Made by a program: the position numbers and the translations under genes
From: Myxococcota bacterium
GTDB lineage: Bacteria > Myxococcota_A > UBA796 > JAFGLY01
Direction: 5' to 3'
Length of the DNA: 64,000 bases
Assembly (NCBI GenBank): GCA_024276675.1
Contig: JAJRWT010000115.1
Span: 62,001-126,000 of the forward strand
Part shown: piece after piece, positions 8,929-16,642 of the stretch
Layout of the letters: each line of letters begins with the position of its first letter
Position numbering within the stretch: position 1 is the stretch's first letter
Notes under the pieces: model-generated
Database searches by the model: none
What the model saw: only the letters and a program-made list of their open reading frames with translations
Told to the model about the DNA's origin: nothing

Positions 8929-9354
8929 CTAGTCCTGGGAATCGGTGGGCTTCTCGGTGGCGAGGAGCATGGTGTTCATTCCACCATCGGCGATGAGGTC
9001 CGTCACCGCACGCACGTCCCGGTAGGGAGTGTTCTCCGCGGCCTTGATGAGAATGCTCCGCTGACCGTTTTCTTTGAAGTCCTCGTTGATGCCTTCTATG
9101 AGGGTGTCGAGGGTCACGGGTTCGGTGTCTATGAAGACGGAGCCGTCGTCGCGCACACCGATGACCAGGTGCTGGCCGACATCCTGGGTCGTGGTTGAGC
9201 TGCGGGCCAGCGGGAGCTTTACATCGATGCCCGATGACAACATGGGCGTCACGACCATGAAGATAATCAGCAGGACCAGCACCACATCAACCAGTGGCGT
9301 GACGTTGATATCTGCCATCGGGCCGCCCTTGGCGGACCCCAGCTTTGCGCCCAT
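8929..9354 (-). CDS. ExbD/TolR-family biopolymer transport protein (proximal copy)
   Basis: The 141-residue product has MADINVTPLVDVVLVLLIIF as the membrane helix, with Asp in the proton path, followed by a compact periplasmic domain of about 95 residues. It is translated directly after the ExbB/TolQ homologue, six bases apart, and before the second exbD. The likely role is as a stator or linker subunit of the TonB energiser. ExbD and TolR cannot be separated on sequence, but the neighbouring TonB-like gene favours ExbD. Confidence 0.88.
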   Translation of the reverse strand: MGAKLGSAKGGPMADINVTPLVDVVLVLLIIFMVVTPMLSSGIDVKLPLARSSTTTQDVGQHLVIGVRDDGSVFIDTEPVTLDTLIEGINEDFKENGQRSILIKAAENTPYRDVRAVTDLIADGGMNTMLLATEKPTDSQD

Positions 9355-9360
9355 GGCGAC

Positions 9361-10143
9361 CTATTCCCCCTGGTCTGGCAGAGATTGTCGTTCTTGCGAG
9401 CTTCTGGCGGGATCATCCACGACAGAATCCATGGCAACAAGGTCGGTACGTTCGTCCTCAGTTGTGGAGCCGGGGTTTTCACTACGTTCCAACAGCCCTT
9501 TCTCGGCCCAATCGACGAATTCCTGGACAGAGAGGCTCATCTCGTTGGAGATGGCATCGATCCTGGCGTTGAAATAGTTGAACAACCATACACCTATGAT
9601 AGCGACAGCGATACCCACCGCAGTGGTCACCAGGGCTTCGGCAATACCTGCAGACACGGCTGCCAGACCTCCGGAGCCGGTCTCCGCCATGCCCGCGAAA
9701 GCATTGATGATACCGAAAACCGTTCCCACGAGACCCACGAACGGTGCCGTGGAACCGACGGTGGCCAGAATACTGGTGCCCTTCTTGAGGTCATGGGATT
9801 CTGCTATCGAAGAACGTTCCAGCGCCCTTTGGGCGGCTTCCAGGCCGTGCCTGTCGAACCTGGCGTGGAGTTCTTCCAGGCCGGCGGCCAGGATGTGCGC
9901 CAGGTATGAAAACTTGAAACTGGCATCCCGGGCCAGATCGTAGGCCGCGGAAACGTCCAGTTCATGCATGGGAGATGCTATCTGCTCTGCCAGGTTTCTG
10001 GACTGGGAGCGGGCCTTCCAGAAAGTGATCAGCCGCTCGATGGCCACGTACACCGAGGCAATGGACATCACCAGCAGTGTGAAGATGACTGTACGGGCCA
10101 CGAAGCCCATGGAGTCCCAGAGTTCTTGGGGCGTGAAGTTCAT
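9361..10143 (-). CDS. MotA/TolQ/ExbB proton channel family protein
   Basis: The 260-residue protein has three membrane segments (about 15-38, 120-142, 158-182). The family core is seen in KGTSILATVGSTAPFVGLVG and GIINAFAGMAETGSGGLAAV, followed by GIAEALVTTAVGIAVAIIGV. It forms the pentameric inner-membrane proton channel that works with ExbD and TonB. GAGGAT precedes the ATG. It lies between the TonB gene remnants and two exbD genes, forming the order tonB-exbB-exbD-exbD. The C-terminal 40 residues are acidic and variable. Confidence 0.88.
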   Translation of the reverse strand: MNFTPQELWDSMGFVARTVIFTLLVMSIASVYVAIERLITFWKARSQSRNLAEQIASPMHELDVSAAYDLARDASFKFSYLAHILAAGLEELHARFDRHGLEAAQRALERSSIAESHDLKKGTSILATVGSTAPFVGLVGTVFGIINAFAGMAETGSGGLAAVSAGIAEALVTTAVGIAVAIIGVWLFNYFNARIDAISNEMSLSVQEFVDWAEKGLLERSENPGSTTEDERTDLVAMDSVVDDPARSSQERQSLPDQGE

Positions 10144-10154
10144 TTATCGATCCT

Positions 10155-10496
10155 CTATTTCAACCGGTACACGATGTTCATTACAAACTGGGCCTTGACC
10201 TTCTTGTTGCCCACTTTCATAGGGTAAAAGCGCCACTGCCAGGCAGCTTCCAGAGCGGACTCGTGGAAAATCGTTGGACACCGCTCGATCTTGACGTCGT
10301 AGGGGAGGCCCTTTTCATTGATGAAGACACGCACGAAACAACGCTCTTCCTGGATGTTGAGCTGCTTGGCGGCATCGGGCATCTTGGGAGTGACACGCTT
10401 CTTGGGCCTGACCTCGGACCAGTGCACGGGTCTCACGCTGTTGAGCTGCCCCCCGACTACTCCGCCCACGACTCCACCGACCACACCACCTTCCAC
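10155..10496 (-). CDS. TonB C-terminal domain (3' half of an interrupted tonB)
   Basis: This encodes the periplasmic TonB C-terminal domain, about 90 residues. It includes SEVRPKKRVTPKMPDAAK, then a RCFVRVFINEKGLPYDVKIE strand segment, and ends QWRFYPMKVGNKKVKAQFVM. It begins with Gly-Gly-Val-Val repeats, a linker style seen in myxobacterial TonB proteins. The frame is the same as that of the upstream half (10536-10868), and only one TAA codon at 10536-10538 separates them. The first usable start after that stop is GTG at 10496, with AGGAGG about 17 bases upstream. As drawn, the protein would lack a membrane anchor. It is either a split gene, a pseudogene or a base-call error. Confidence 0.75.
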   Translation of the reverse strand: MEGGVVGGVVGGVVGGQLNSVRPVHWSEVRPKKRVTPKMPDAAKQLNIQEERCFVRVFINEKGLPYDVKIERCPTIFHESALEAAWQWRFYPMKVGNKKVKAQFVMNIVYRLK

Positions 10497-10535
10497 ACCA
10501 CCCTCGACGCCGCCCTCCTGACCGGCTGGTTGGTC

Positions 10536-10868
10536 TTATCCAGGATCTTCAGGAAGCTCTTCAGGAAGCTCCTCTACTATCTCCGGTTCCACCATTTCGG
10601 GTTCAGGTTCCGGCTCCTTGGGCTTTTCCTTCTTGGTCTTGGGTGTGCTGGATGCGGGCGGAGGCGGTGGGGGTGGGGGTGGGGGCGGGGCTTCATCGAA
10701 GTAGGTGACTTCCACGGGTTCGTCTTCATCCAGAATCTGGTCCGCCACATTCGTGCCGGCATACAGGATCGCGCCGAGCAACGCACCGTTCACCAACAAA
10801 GATGCCAGCACGGAGCCCGCCTCGCGTTGCTTGCGAAGCCCTCGCCGACGTCCTACCGCGTCAAACAT
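10536..10868 (-). CDS. TonB N-terminal anchor and proline-rich region (5' half of an interrupted tonB)
   Basis: The 110-residue product has a basic cytoplasmic start (MFDAVGRRRGLRKQREAG), one membrane helix (VLASLLVNGALLGAILYAG), an acidic stretch, eleven consecutive prolines and then a Lys-Pro/Glu-Pro-rich rod. That is the normal layout of TonB before its C-terminal domain. AGGAGG lies nine bases ahead of ATG 10868. Translation stops at a TAA, after which the same frame continues through a Gly/Val linker into the C-terminal domain. Without that domain the fragment could sit in ExbB/ExbD but could not engage outer-membrane receptors. Confidence 0.75.
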   Translation of the reverse strand: MFDAVGRRRGLRKQREAGSVLASLLVNGALLGAILYAGTNVADQILDEDEPVEVTYFDEAPPPPPPPPPPPASSTPKTKKEKPKEPEPEPEMVEPEIVEELPEELPEDPG

Positions 10869-10953
10869 CAGCCAAAGCCTCCTGAATCGAATCACGACAC
10901 GATGTTCCGACCGTTCCCACTATGGATACCTCCACTGTTCCCGGGACGCCAGT

Positions 10954-11226
10954 TTACGACTCGAAGGGTCGCTCGCCAAGGCCTCCGGATGTGCTGGTCA
11001 ATTCAGTGATCCGGGCTTCAGCGGCGTCGAGCTTTTGCTGACATTCTCGAACCAATAGCACGCCCTGTTCAAAAATACGCAATGATTCTTCCAGGCCGGG
11101 CTCCCCACTGTCCAGGAGACGAACGCATCGCTCCAGGGCCGACAGGGCCTGCTGGAATGTGCGATGGTCGCCAGACTCGGCCTGACCCTGCTGTTCTGGC
11201 TGGGATTCATTTTGCTTGCTTGACAT
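10954..11226 (-). CDS. xseB: Exodeoxyribonuclease VII small subunit
   Basis: The 90-residue product carries the XseB core FQQALSALERCVRLLDSGEP followed by LEESLRIFEQGVLLVRECQQ. This pair of helices surrounds the large XseA subunit in the ssDNA exonuclease. The start MSSKQNES at 11226 is chosen over the longer open frame because family members begin about 20 residues before the FxxAL motif. The ribosome site is weak (AGG). xseA is not in this window, so the gene is separated from its usual partner. It lies 85 bases upstream of the tonB gene on the same strand. Confidence 0.85.
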   Translation of the reverse strand: MSSKQNESQPEQQGQAESGDHRTFQQALSALERCVRLLDSGEPGLEESLRIFEQGVLLVRECQQKLDAAEARITELTSTSGGLGERPFES

Positions 11227-11394
11227 TTTACTACGAGACCTTGCTGTTGGAGATGTCGGTTTGGGCTCGACCCGGACACCTGTATGCACGAAACGGAAGA
11301 ACGAAGAAGAAAGGAAAAATCAGGAAAGAAGATATCACTTCACGGCTGGAAAGTGTGGCCGACGTGGCATGGAAGCCTTAGCTCGCCTGGTTGC

Positions 11395-12225
11395 TCACTG
11401 AAAAGAATTGCTGTGACTTGTCTTTGAGATGTCCCTCGGGGCTCCGTGCCCGGGGCCACCGCGATGGAGCAACTTCCTCAGAAGTGCCCGAGTACCAACT
11501 CTCGCGGCGACTCTTGCAGGTCCGGAAAAAAAACCGCCCGTGGCTCCGGGGCCGGAAACGGGTTTGCCACATAGCCAGGCATTGACACTGTCGTCGACGA
11601 TACGCGCCAACGAAGATGTTGGTTCCGGAGCTTGGTCGGCTCCAGGCTCGGCGTGGCCGGCGTTCAGCAGGTGCACCCTTACACCGCTGTCACGCAGATC
11701 CGCCTTCAATGCTGCCGCAAACGAACCAACGAAGGCTTGCGTCGCGGAATACACCGCCATGGAGGGCTGCGGCAAGGAAGCTGCGGCTGATCCAAGCATC
11801 AACAGGCCGCCGTAGCCCTGTTCCAGCATACGCGGCAGGTAGCCGTCGACGAGCCCAACCAGAACTTGGCAGTTGACCTGGATCATTCGCCTGAGGCTGG
11901 CGGGATCATCCTTCCAGACGGACACGCGAGAGCCGAATACCGCCAGGTTCACCAGGAGATCGATGTCTGGTTCTCTTTCCAGGAGATCCTGGACGGAGTT
12001 GGTGAGCGCGAGGTCCACGATATCCACCTGGCACGTGGTCCCACCACGGGCCAATTCCGCCGCCAGCCTTTCCAGTTTCGGACGTTGCCAGTCCACCAGC
12101 ATCAGCTCCCCGATGCTCCTTGCGGCCAGAGAACGAGCCAGGCAGACGCCCACACCCGACGAGGCACCGGTCACCATCGCACGATGGCGAGACAGGTCAC
12201 GGCGTTCTCGTCGCGGGCGCTTCAT
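11395..12225 (-). CDS. SDR-family protein with catalytic Lys replaced by Gln
   Basis: The 276-residue protein has the short-chain dehydrogenase Rossmann fold, with TGASSGVG for the dinucleotide and a second-strand VDW segment. The active-site region reads GSAAASLPQPSMAVYSATQA. Tyr159 is present, but the YxxxK lysine is Gln163 (CAA), and the NNAG motif has become NLAVFG. Family members with intact residues reduce or oxidise small carbonyl compounds. With Lys lost, activity is doubtful and a binding or regulatory role is possible. Its ATG overlaps the stop of the preceding helicase-associated gene (ATGA). The last 40 residues are basic and unlike the family. Confidence 0.75.
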   Translation of the reverse strand: MKRPRRERRDLSRHRAMVTGASSGVGVCLARSLAARSIGELMLVDWQRPKLERLAAELARGGTTCQVDIVDLALTNSVQDLLEREPDIDLLVNLAVFGSRVSVWKDDPASLRRMIQVNCQVLVGLVDGYLPRMLEQGYGGLLMLGSAAASLPQPSMAVYSATQAFVGSFAAALKADLRDSGVRVHLLNAGHAEPGADQAPEPTSSLARIVDDSVNAWLCGKPVSGPGATGGFFSGPARVAARVGTRALLRKLLHRGGPGHGAPRDISKTSHSNSFQ

Positions 12226-14486
12226 CTCTTGCCTGCCGGTATGGCTCTGATACGCTCCACCTGGGCCATGCGATAGGTGAGCCGTTCGTCCTTCTGTAGA
12301 TCCCTGGCTACGAGGACCTGTTGCCCTTCCCTGTTGTATGCCAACCGCTCCGGTTCGACCTTGAGCAGATTGCGCCGGGAATCGCGGGTAACATACACCA
12401 GCTCGAGGTTGCGACCATCTTGCATGGCCTTGGTGACTATGGCCTCGGTTTCCTGCTTGCTCGTAAACGGAGGCAATGACTTGCGGGAACGGGACTTCCT
12501 GCGATCCTTGATCCCAGACCCAGGTACGGGATGGAGCTGCTCCGGGGGAGTATCTTCGGAATGTGCCATGTCCATGGGATCGTCCATTGCGCTCCTGGCA
12601 CTCTCAAGGGCCTGGTGGAGGCGCTCCCTGGCGTCTACGGCTTCGGGAGTACCAGGGTAGAACCTGAGGTCGTCGGATGGATGGAAACCTACTTCAGAGA
12701 GAAGTTTTCTGAGTTCACCAAGCCGCTTGCGGTCCACGGCGTAGAGCCCGGGCGCGAAACGATGCAGCAGGTGTGGCTTGAGTTTCTTGTTCTTTTCCAG
12801 CTTACGGATTGTGGAACGTTGCACGGTCATCAGGACGGTGTCATGGAACTCGACATCGCCATGGTGCCCCATCCAGGCTCTCAAGGTCTGTTCGACGTTC
12901 TCGGGCAGACCTGTTTCGGATTTTTCCCGGAGGAAATCTATGACATCGTCGCGACGCCAGCCCCTGGAGAGAGCCTGTTCTATGGTGATCTGGCTGATCT
13001 TGTAGGTGTTGGCTCGATCACACCCCGTCAACTCGGCCAGCTCTCCGATGCGGAACAACAAGATGGGCGCCAAACCGGCTGGGGCCATGATCTCGAAGCT
13101 CGGGGTCAAATAGAAACGGGTGAAGCCGTCGTCTTCGGGGGGCGCCAAAAGCAGCAGGGCCCGACTGGACAGGCGATAGAACTTTTCCTGCCCCCAAGCA
13201 CCAACCTCCAGCATGCCCGTGTGCACCAGTGGAACAAAACTGAAACTCTCTCGTTCGTGACTCCTTGCGGTAGCGAACAATCCCTGTTTGAACCTCGCTC
13301 TCCAATCTTCGCCCCGCCGCCAGCGCCGGTACAGGGCCTGCAGAGGCTGATCCGGTACCCATTCGCCCTGGCCGGCATGAACCGCCCACAGCACCCATTC
13401 GGCCATGGGGAAACGCCGTTCGAGCCCCTGAAAGACAAGCTCCCGTTGATCTTCCAGGTCCAGGGACAACCACTCCTCCAGCACCTCGCGGTTTACGGCA
13501 ACCCTGTCACCACGAAGTTCGATCATCCCATGCATCATGAGGAAATCGATGTGAAAGTTGAACAGTTCGGAGTCCGGCGCCCAGACCTGCGAAAAAAACT
13601 GGTTCATTTCTTCTCGGTGGACCTTGTAGATCTCCTGGCGTTGTGTGAGCCGTGGAGGGCGCTGGTCCATGTAGGTGGCCAGTGTCGTGATTGAGAAGTC
13701 CAATGGCGGGCAGAAGGGACGTTCCTCGATGATGCGAATCTCGTCATTCTTGAACCTTGGGAGGGCCATGTCGTCGGAAAGATGCACCAGCAGGTGATCC
13801 ACGAGAGGGTTGGGTACGATGTAGAAGAAATCACCTGCCTGCGTGTCTGAAGCGAACACGAGTCCGCGTTCACCCAGGCGCTGCATCACCCGTCGCCATT
13901 CGTTCTCGTGGCCGCCCAACGACAGGAACAACTCGCGATGAAACTCCTGTGCCTGTGCAAGACCACCGCACTGGAGAAGAATGGAGAGGGCCTGCCGAGC
14001 CCGCTCGTGGGTGTTCCGCAACAGGTTCCCAAGGCGGGCACCCTGGGCAATTGCCCGAACGGTGAGCTGGATCATTCGATCTCTACTCGTCACGCGAGTG
14101 GGCTGCCCACCCAGCCCCCGGTAGAGAGCCGACAAGAGTGGCTCGGGCATACGATGGAAGTAGGCGGAGATGTCATCAATCTGGGATCGAGTGAGGCGCC
14201 GGCGAGCAAATGTGCTGGCAGGCTTGGTGGTCCTTGCGCGATAGCGGCGCTTCTTGGGATTCTTCCCCGTGTCGGCCACCTGGACGGCCGTGCGGGAATC
14301 GCTCCCCTGGTTCTTGCGCGAACGTCTCGTTCGCCGCGAGCCGGACCGTCCGCCCGGGGTTTCGGTCTGCCCGGAGTGGATCCCTCCGGATTCGTCTCGT
14401 TCGGCTTTCTTTCGTCGACGGCGACGGCGTTTTCCTGTCATTCCATTACCACTCGGTTTCTGGCGATCCTTGGGGTCTGCCGACAT
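12222..14486 (-). CDS. Helicase-associated protein (XPB N-terminal-like region, WYL-like C-terminus)
   Basis: The 754-residue protein starts with about 90 residues of very basic low-complexity sequence (KRRRRRRKK). A long helical region follows, resembling the helicase-associated/XPB N-terminal-like domain. The end (about 680-750) is WYL-like: NLELVYVTRDSRRNLLKVEP and NREGQQVLVARDL. Its stop overlaps the SDR start, and it lies 91 bases downstream of an XPB-like helicase. In mycobacteria a protein of this type (Rv0862c) is encoded next to the XPB homologue Rv0861c, so the same pairing is seen here. A role in DNA repair or nucleoprotein remodelling with XPB is inferred. No nuclease motif is visible. 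Confidence 0.7.
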   Translation of the reverse strand: MSADPKDRQKPSGNGMTGKRRRRRRKKAERDESGGIHSGQTETPGGRSGSRRTRRSRKNQGSDSRTAVQVADTGKNPKKRRYRARTTKPASTFARRRLTRSQIDDISAYFHRMPEPLLSALYRGLGGQPTRVTSRDRMIQLTVRAIAQGARLGNLLRNTHERARQALSILLQCGGLAQAQEFHRELFLSLGGHENEWRRVMQRLGERGLVFASDTQAGDFFYIVPNPLVDHLLVHLSDDMALPRFKNDEIRIIEERPFCPPLDFSITTLATYMDQRPPRLTQRQEIYKVHREEMNQFFSQVWAPDSELFNFHIDFLMMHGMIELRGDRVAVNREVLEEWLSLDLEDQRELVFQGLERRFPMAEWVLWAVHAGQGEWVPDQPLQALYRRWRRGEDWRARFKQGLFATARSHERESFSFVPLVHTGMLEVGAWGQEKFYRLSSRALLLLAPPEDDGFTRFYLTPSFEIMAPAGLAPILLFRIGELAELTGCDRANTYKISQITIEQALSRGWRRDDVIDFLREKSETGLPENVEQTLRAWMGHHGDVEFHDTVLMTVQRSTIRKLEKNKKLKPHLLHRFAPGLYAVDRKRLGELRKLLSEVGFHPSDDLRFYPGTPEAVDARERLHQALESARSAMDDPMDMAHSEDTPPEQLHPVPGSGIKDRRKSRSRKSLPPFTSKQETEAIVTKAMQDGRNLELVYVTRDSRRNLLKVEPERLAYNREGQQVLVARDLQKDERLTYRMAQVERIRAIPAGKR

Positions 14487-14577
14487 TGGGACTCACGTAG
14501 TAGTAGGTTGTCGATGCAACTGGCAGAAGCTCCGAGATGTTCCTGGTTGTTGGAAATGAGCGATGGCTCGACGAGTG

Positions 14578-16272
14578 TCAGTTGGCGGACCGCTCATCTA
14601 TGGCGTAGCGATAGCCCTGCTCGGTAAGAAACAGTTGACGCTTGTGGGCAAACTCCTGCTCTTTGGTGTCGCGGGTGATCACGGTGTAGAAATCGGCACC
14701 GTTGTGCTTGGGGCGAAGAACCCGCCCCAGCCGCTGGGCTTCTTCCTGGCGTGACCCGAAGCTCCCGGAAATCTGTATGGCCACGTTGGCATCTGGTAGA
14801 TCGATGGAGAAGTTGGCGACTTTGCTGACCACGAGGAGCTTGATCTCGCCATTCCTGAAGCGACTGAACAGATCTTCACGCTTCTCGTGAGGCGTCTGCC
14901 CGGTGATCAGGGGAGCCTTCAACTCACGGGCGATCAGCCGGAGTTGATCCAGGTACGTGCCTATCACCAGGACGTTGTCTTTCGCATGTCGGCGAGCGAG
15001 ATCCTTGATCACCGAGATCTTTTCCGGATTCAACGAGGCAAGACGGAACTTTTCGGATTCGCTCGCACTGTCGTATTTCTGGGCGTCGCGATCCACGAAT
15101 GGCACACGGATCTCCCAACACCGGGCTTCGGAAATATAGCCTTCGCGTTCGAGCTGCTGCCAGGGAAGATCGTAGCGTTTTGGCCCCACCAGTGAAAACA
15201 CATCGGCTTCGCGACCGTCTTCACGAACCAGGGTGGCCGTCATGCCCAGTCGGCGACGCCCCTGGAGATCAGCAGTCGCGATGAACACGGGAGCGGGAAG
15301 CAGGTGGACTTCGTCGTAGATGAGAAGTCCCCAATCCTGATCCCTGAACAGGTGCATGTGGGCGAACTCCTTTTCACGAGAAGCACGCCATGTGAGGATC
15401 TGGTAGGTAGCAATGGTGACGGGACGTACTTCTTTTCGCTGCCCCGTGTAGACTCCCACCTGCTCCGGACCCAGATGGGTACGCTCCAGGAGTTCGGTCT
15501 CCCATTGTGACACCGCGGCAGTGTTGGTAGCCAGCACCAGGGTATGTGTTTTCATGGTAGCCATGGCCGCCATGGCTACGATGGTCTTTCCGGCGCCGCA
15601 GGGCAGCACCACGACCCCATGCCCCCCCGAGGGTAGACCGTCCTGGTACCAACGCCTTACGGCTTCCCACTGGTAGTCGCGAACGCTGAACGGTATGTCT
15701 TCAGTCCTGGTGCGCTCCCGAAGCTTGATATCCAGAAAAGCACCCGGCAGAAAACCCGCCAGGTCTTCCACCGGCCATCCAACCTGGAGCATGCGCTGTT
15801 TGAATATGCCCCGCTGACCAGCTTCTATCGAGTATATGGTCCTGTACCGAGTCGGACGGTCCGTGAGAATCATCTCCCTGGAAACACGCTCGTTCATCAC
15901 GAGTTTTGCCACGTAGGCCGTCTCGAAGATTATCCCCAGTCGGCCCTCCTGGCCCGTGGGGTGTGGAACCAGCTTTACCAGGCCGTACCTTCCGATTGTG
16001 TCGGTGATGGTGCGGGCCACATCGTCGGGGATGTCGAACTTGGAGAGTGTTCGAAGGTTGTCGAGGATTTCGTCGGTGCCCATGCCCGCACTTGCCGCAT
16101 TCCACAACGAAATGGGTGTAATGCGATAAGTATGCAGGTGCTCGGGTGAGGTTTCCAGCTCAGCGAATCGTGCGAGAAAATCCCGTGCGAATTCATAGCG
16201 TGGATGCCTGGTCTCCAGTAGCACCTTCCCATCGCCCTGAACGATGATCGGGTTATCAGGCCTGACTTGCAT
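14578..16272 (-). CDS. XPB/ERCC3-like superfamily 2 DNA helicase
   Basis: The 564-residue protein has an N-terminal damage-recognition-like region (1-190), then RecA-like domain 1. Walker A is VLPCGAGKTI (about 222-231), the Walker B box is DEVH (320-323), and motif III is MTATLVRE. Domain 2 has LVVSKVANFSIDLPDANV and ends in the QRLGRVLRPK motif VI. This DEVH box and domain order identify the bacterial XPB family, ATP-dependent 3'-5' DNA helicases related to the TFIIH subunit. GGAAAG precedes ATG 16272. The helicase-associated protein and SDR gene follow on the same strand. Confidence 0.87.
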   Translation of the reverse strand: MQVRPDNPIIVQGDGKVLLETRHPRYEFARDFLARFAELETSPEHLHTYRITPISLWNAASAGMGTDEILDNLRTLSKFDIPDDVARTITDTIGRYGLVKLVPHPTGQEGRLGIIFETAYVAKLVMNERVSREMILTDRPTRYRTIYSIEAGQRGIFKQRMLQVGWPVEDLAGFLPGAFLDIKLRERTRTEDIPFSVRDYQWEAVRRWYQDGLPSGGHGVVVLPCGAGKTIVAMAAMATMKTHTLVLATNTAAVSQWETELLERTHLGPEQVGVYTGQRKEVRPVTIATYQILTWRASREKEFAHMHLFRDQDWGLLIYDEVHLLPAPVFIATADLQGRRRLGMTATLVREDGREADVFSLVGPKRYDLPWQQLEREGYISEARCWEIRVPFVDRDAQKYDSASESEKFRLASLNPEKISVIKDLARRHAKDNVLVIGTYLDQLRLIARELKAPLITGQTPHEKREDLFSRFRNGEIKLLVVSKVANFSIDLPDANVAIQISGSFGSRQEEAQRLGRVLRPKHNGADFYTVITRDTKEQEFAHKRQLFLTEQGYRYAIDERSAN

Positions 16273-16642
16273 CGCTTTCCACTGCCCTCTTTCAGAATAG
16301 AGGACCGCACTTCAGCAGAACTACCTTCGTTGCCGACCGACATGCCCACGTCCAACTGGCGCAAGGGCGTCGCGGCTACATCTCCAACTGGCTTAGGCAA
16401 GGCACGCTGCTTTCTGCGTTGATGCACAACGGCATCGGTGACAGCAGCGGCAACCGGGGAAGGCCCCGTTGCCAGGAATCAAGCTCAATGCCACAAAAAC
16501 GAGTAACTTGAACCGAAGGCTGAATATGCCCCGATGGCTCCAGGCTGTCAAGAAAAAAAGGAATGGGGCGGGTGAAGGGGCGAGACGCCGGGCAAAGACC
16601 AGGCCTGGGATACTAGCCAGGTCGCAACTACCGGAGAAAAAC
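16273..16642. other. Divergent intergenic region with a GC-rich hairpin
   Basis: About 370 bases separate the divergent XPB and PEP-enzyme genes. A hairpin with GGCAACCGGGG pairing CCCCGTTGCC (one bulge) lies at 16449-16473. The frame of the downstream gene is open from 16469, but those residues are basic and family-unlike. No other gene is seen. Confidence 0.4.

Noticed and set aside
10440..10510. Short GGTGGTGTGG-type tandem repeats as a CRISPR-like array
   Set aside because: They encode the Gly/Val linker of TonB, have no spacers and are only about 12 bases long.
10536..10538. The tonB TAA as a recoded stop (selenocysteine or pyrrolysine)
   Set aside because: Those use UGA and UAG; there is no sign of UAA recoding.
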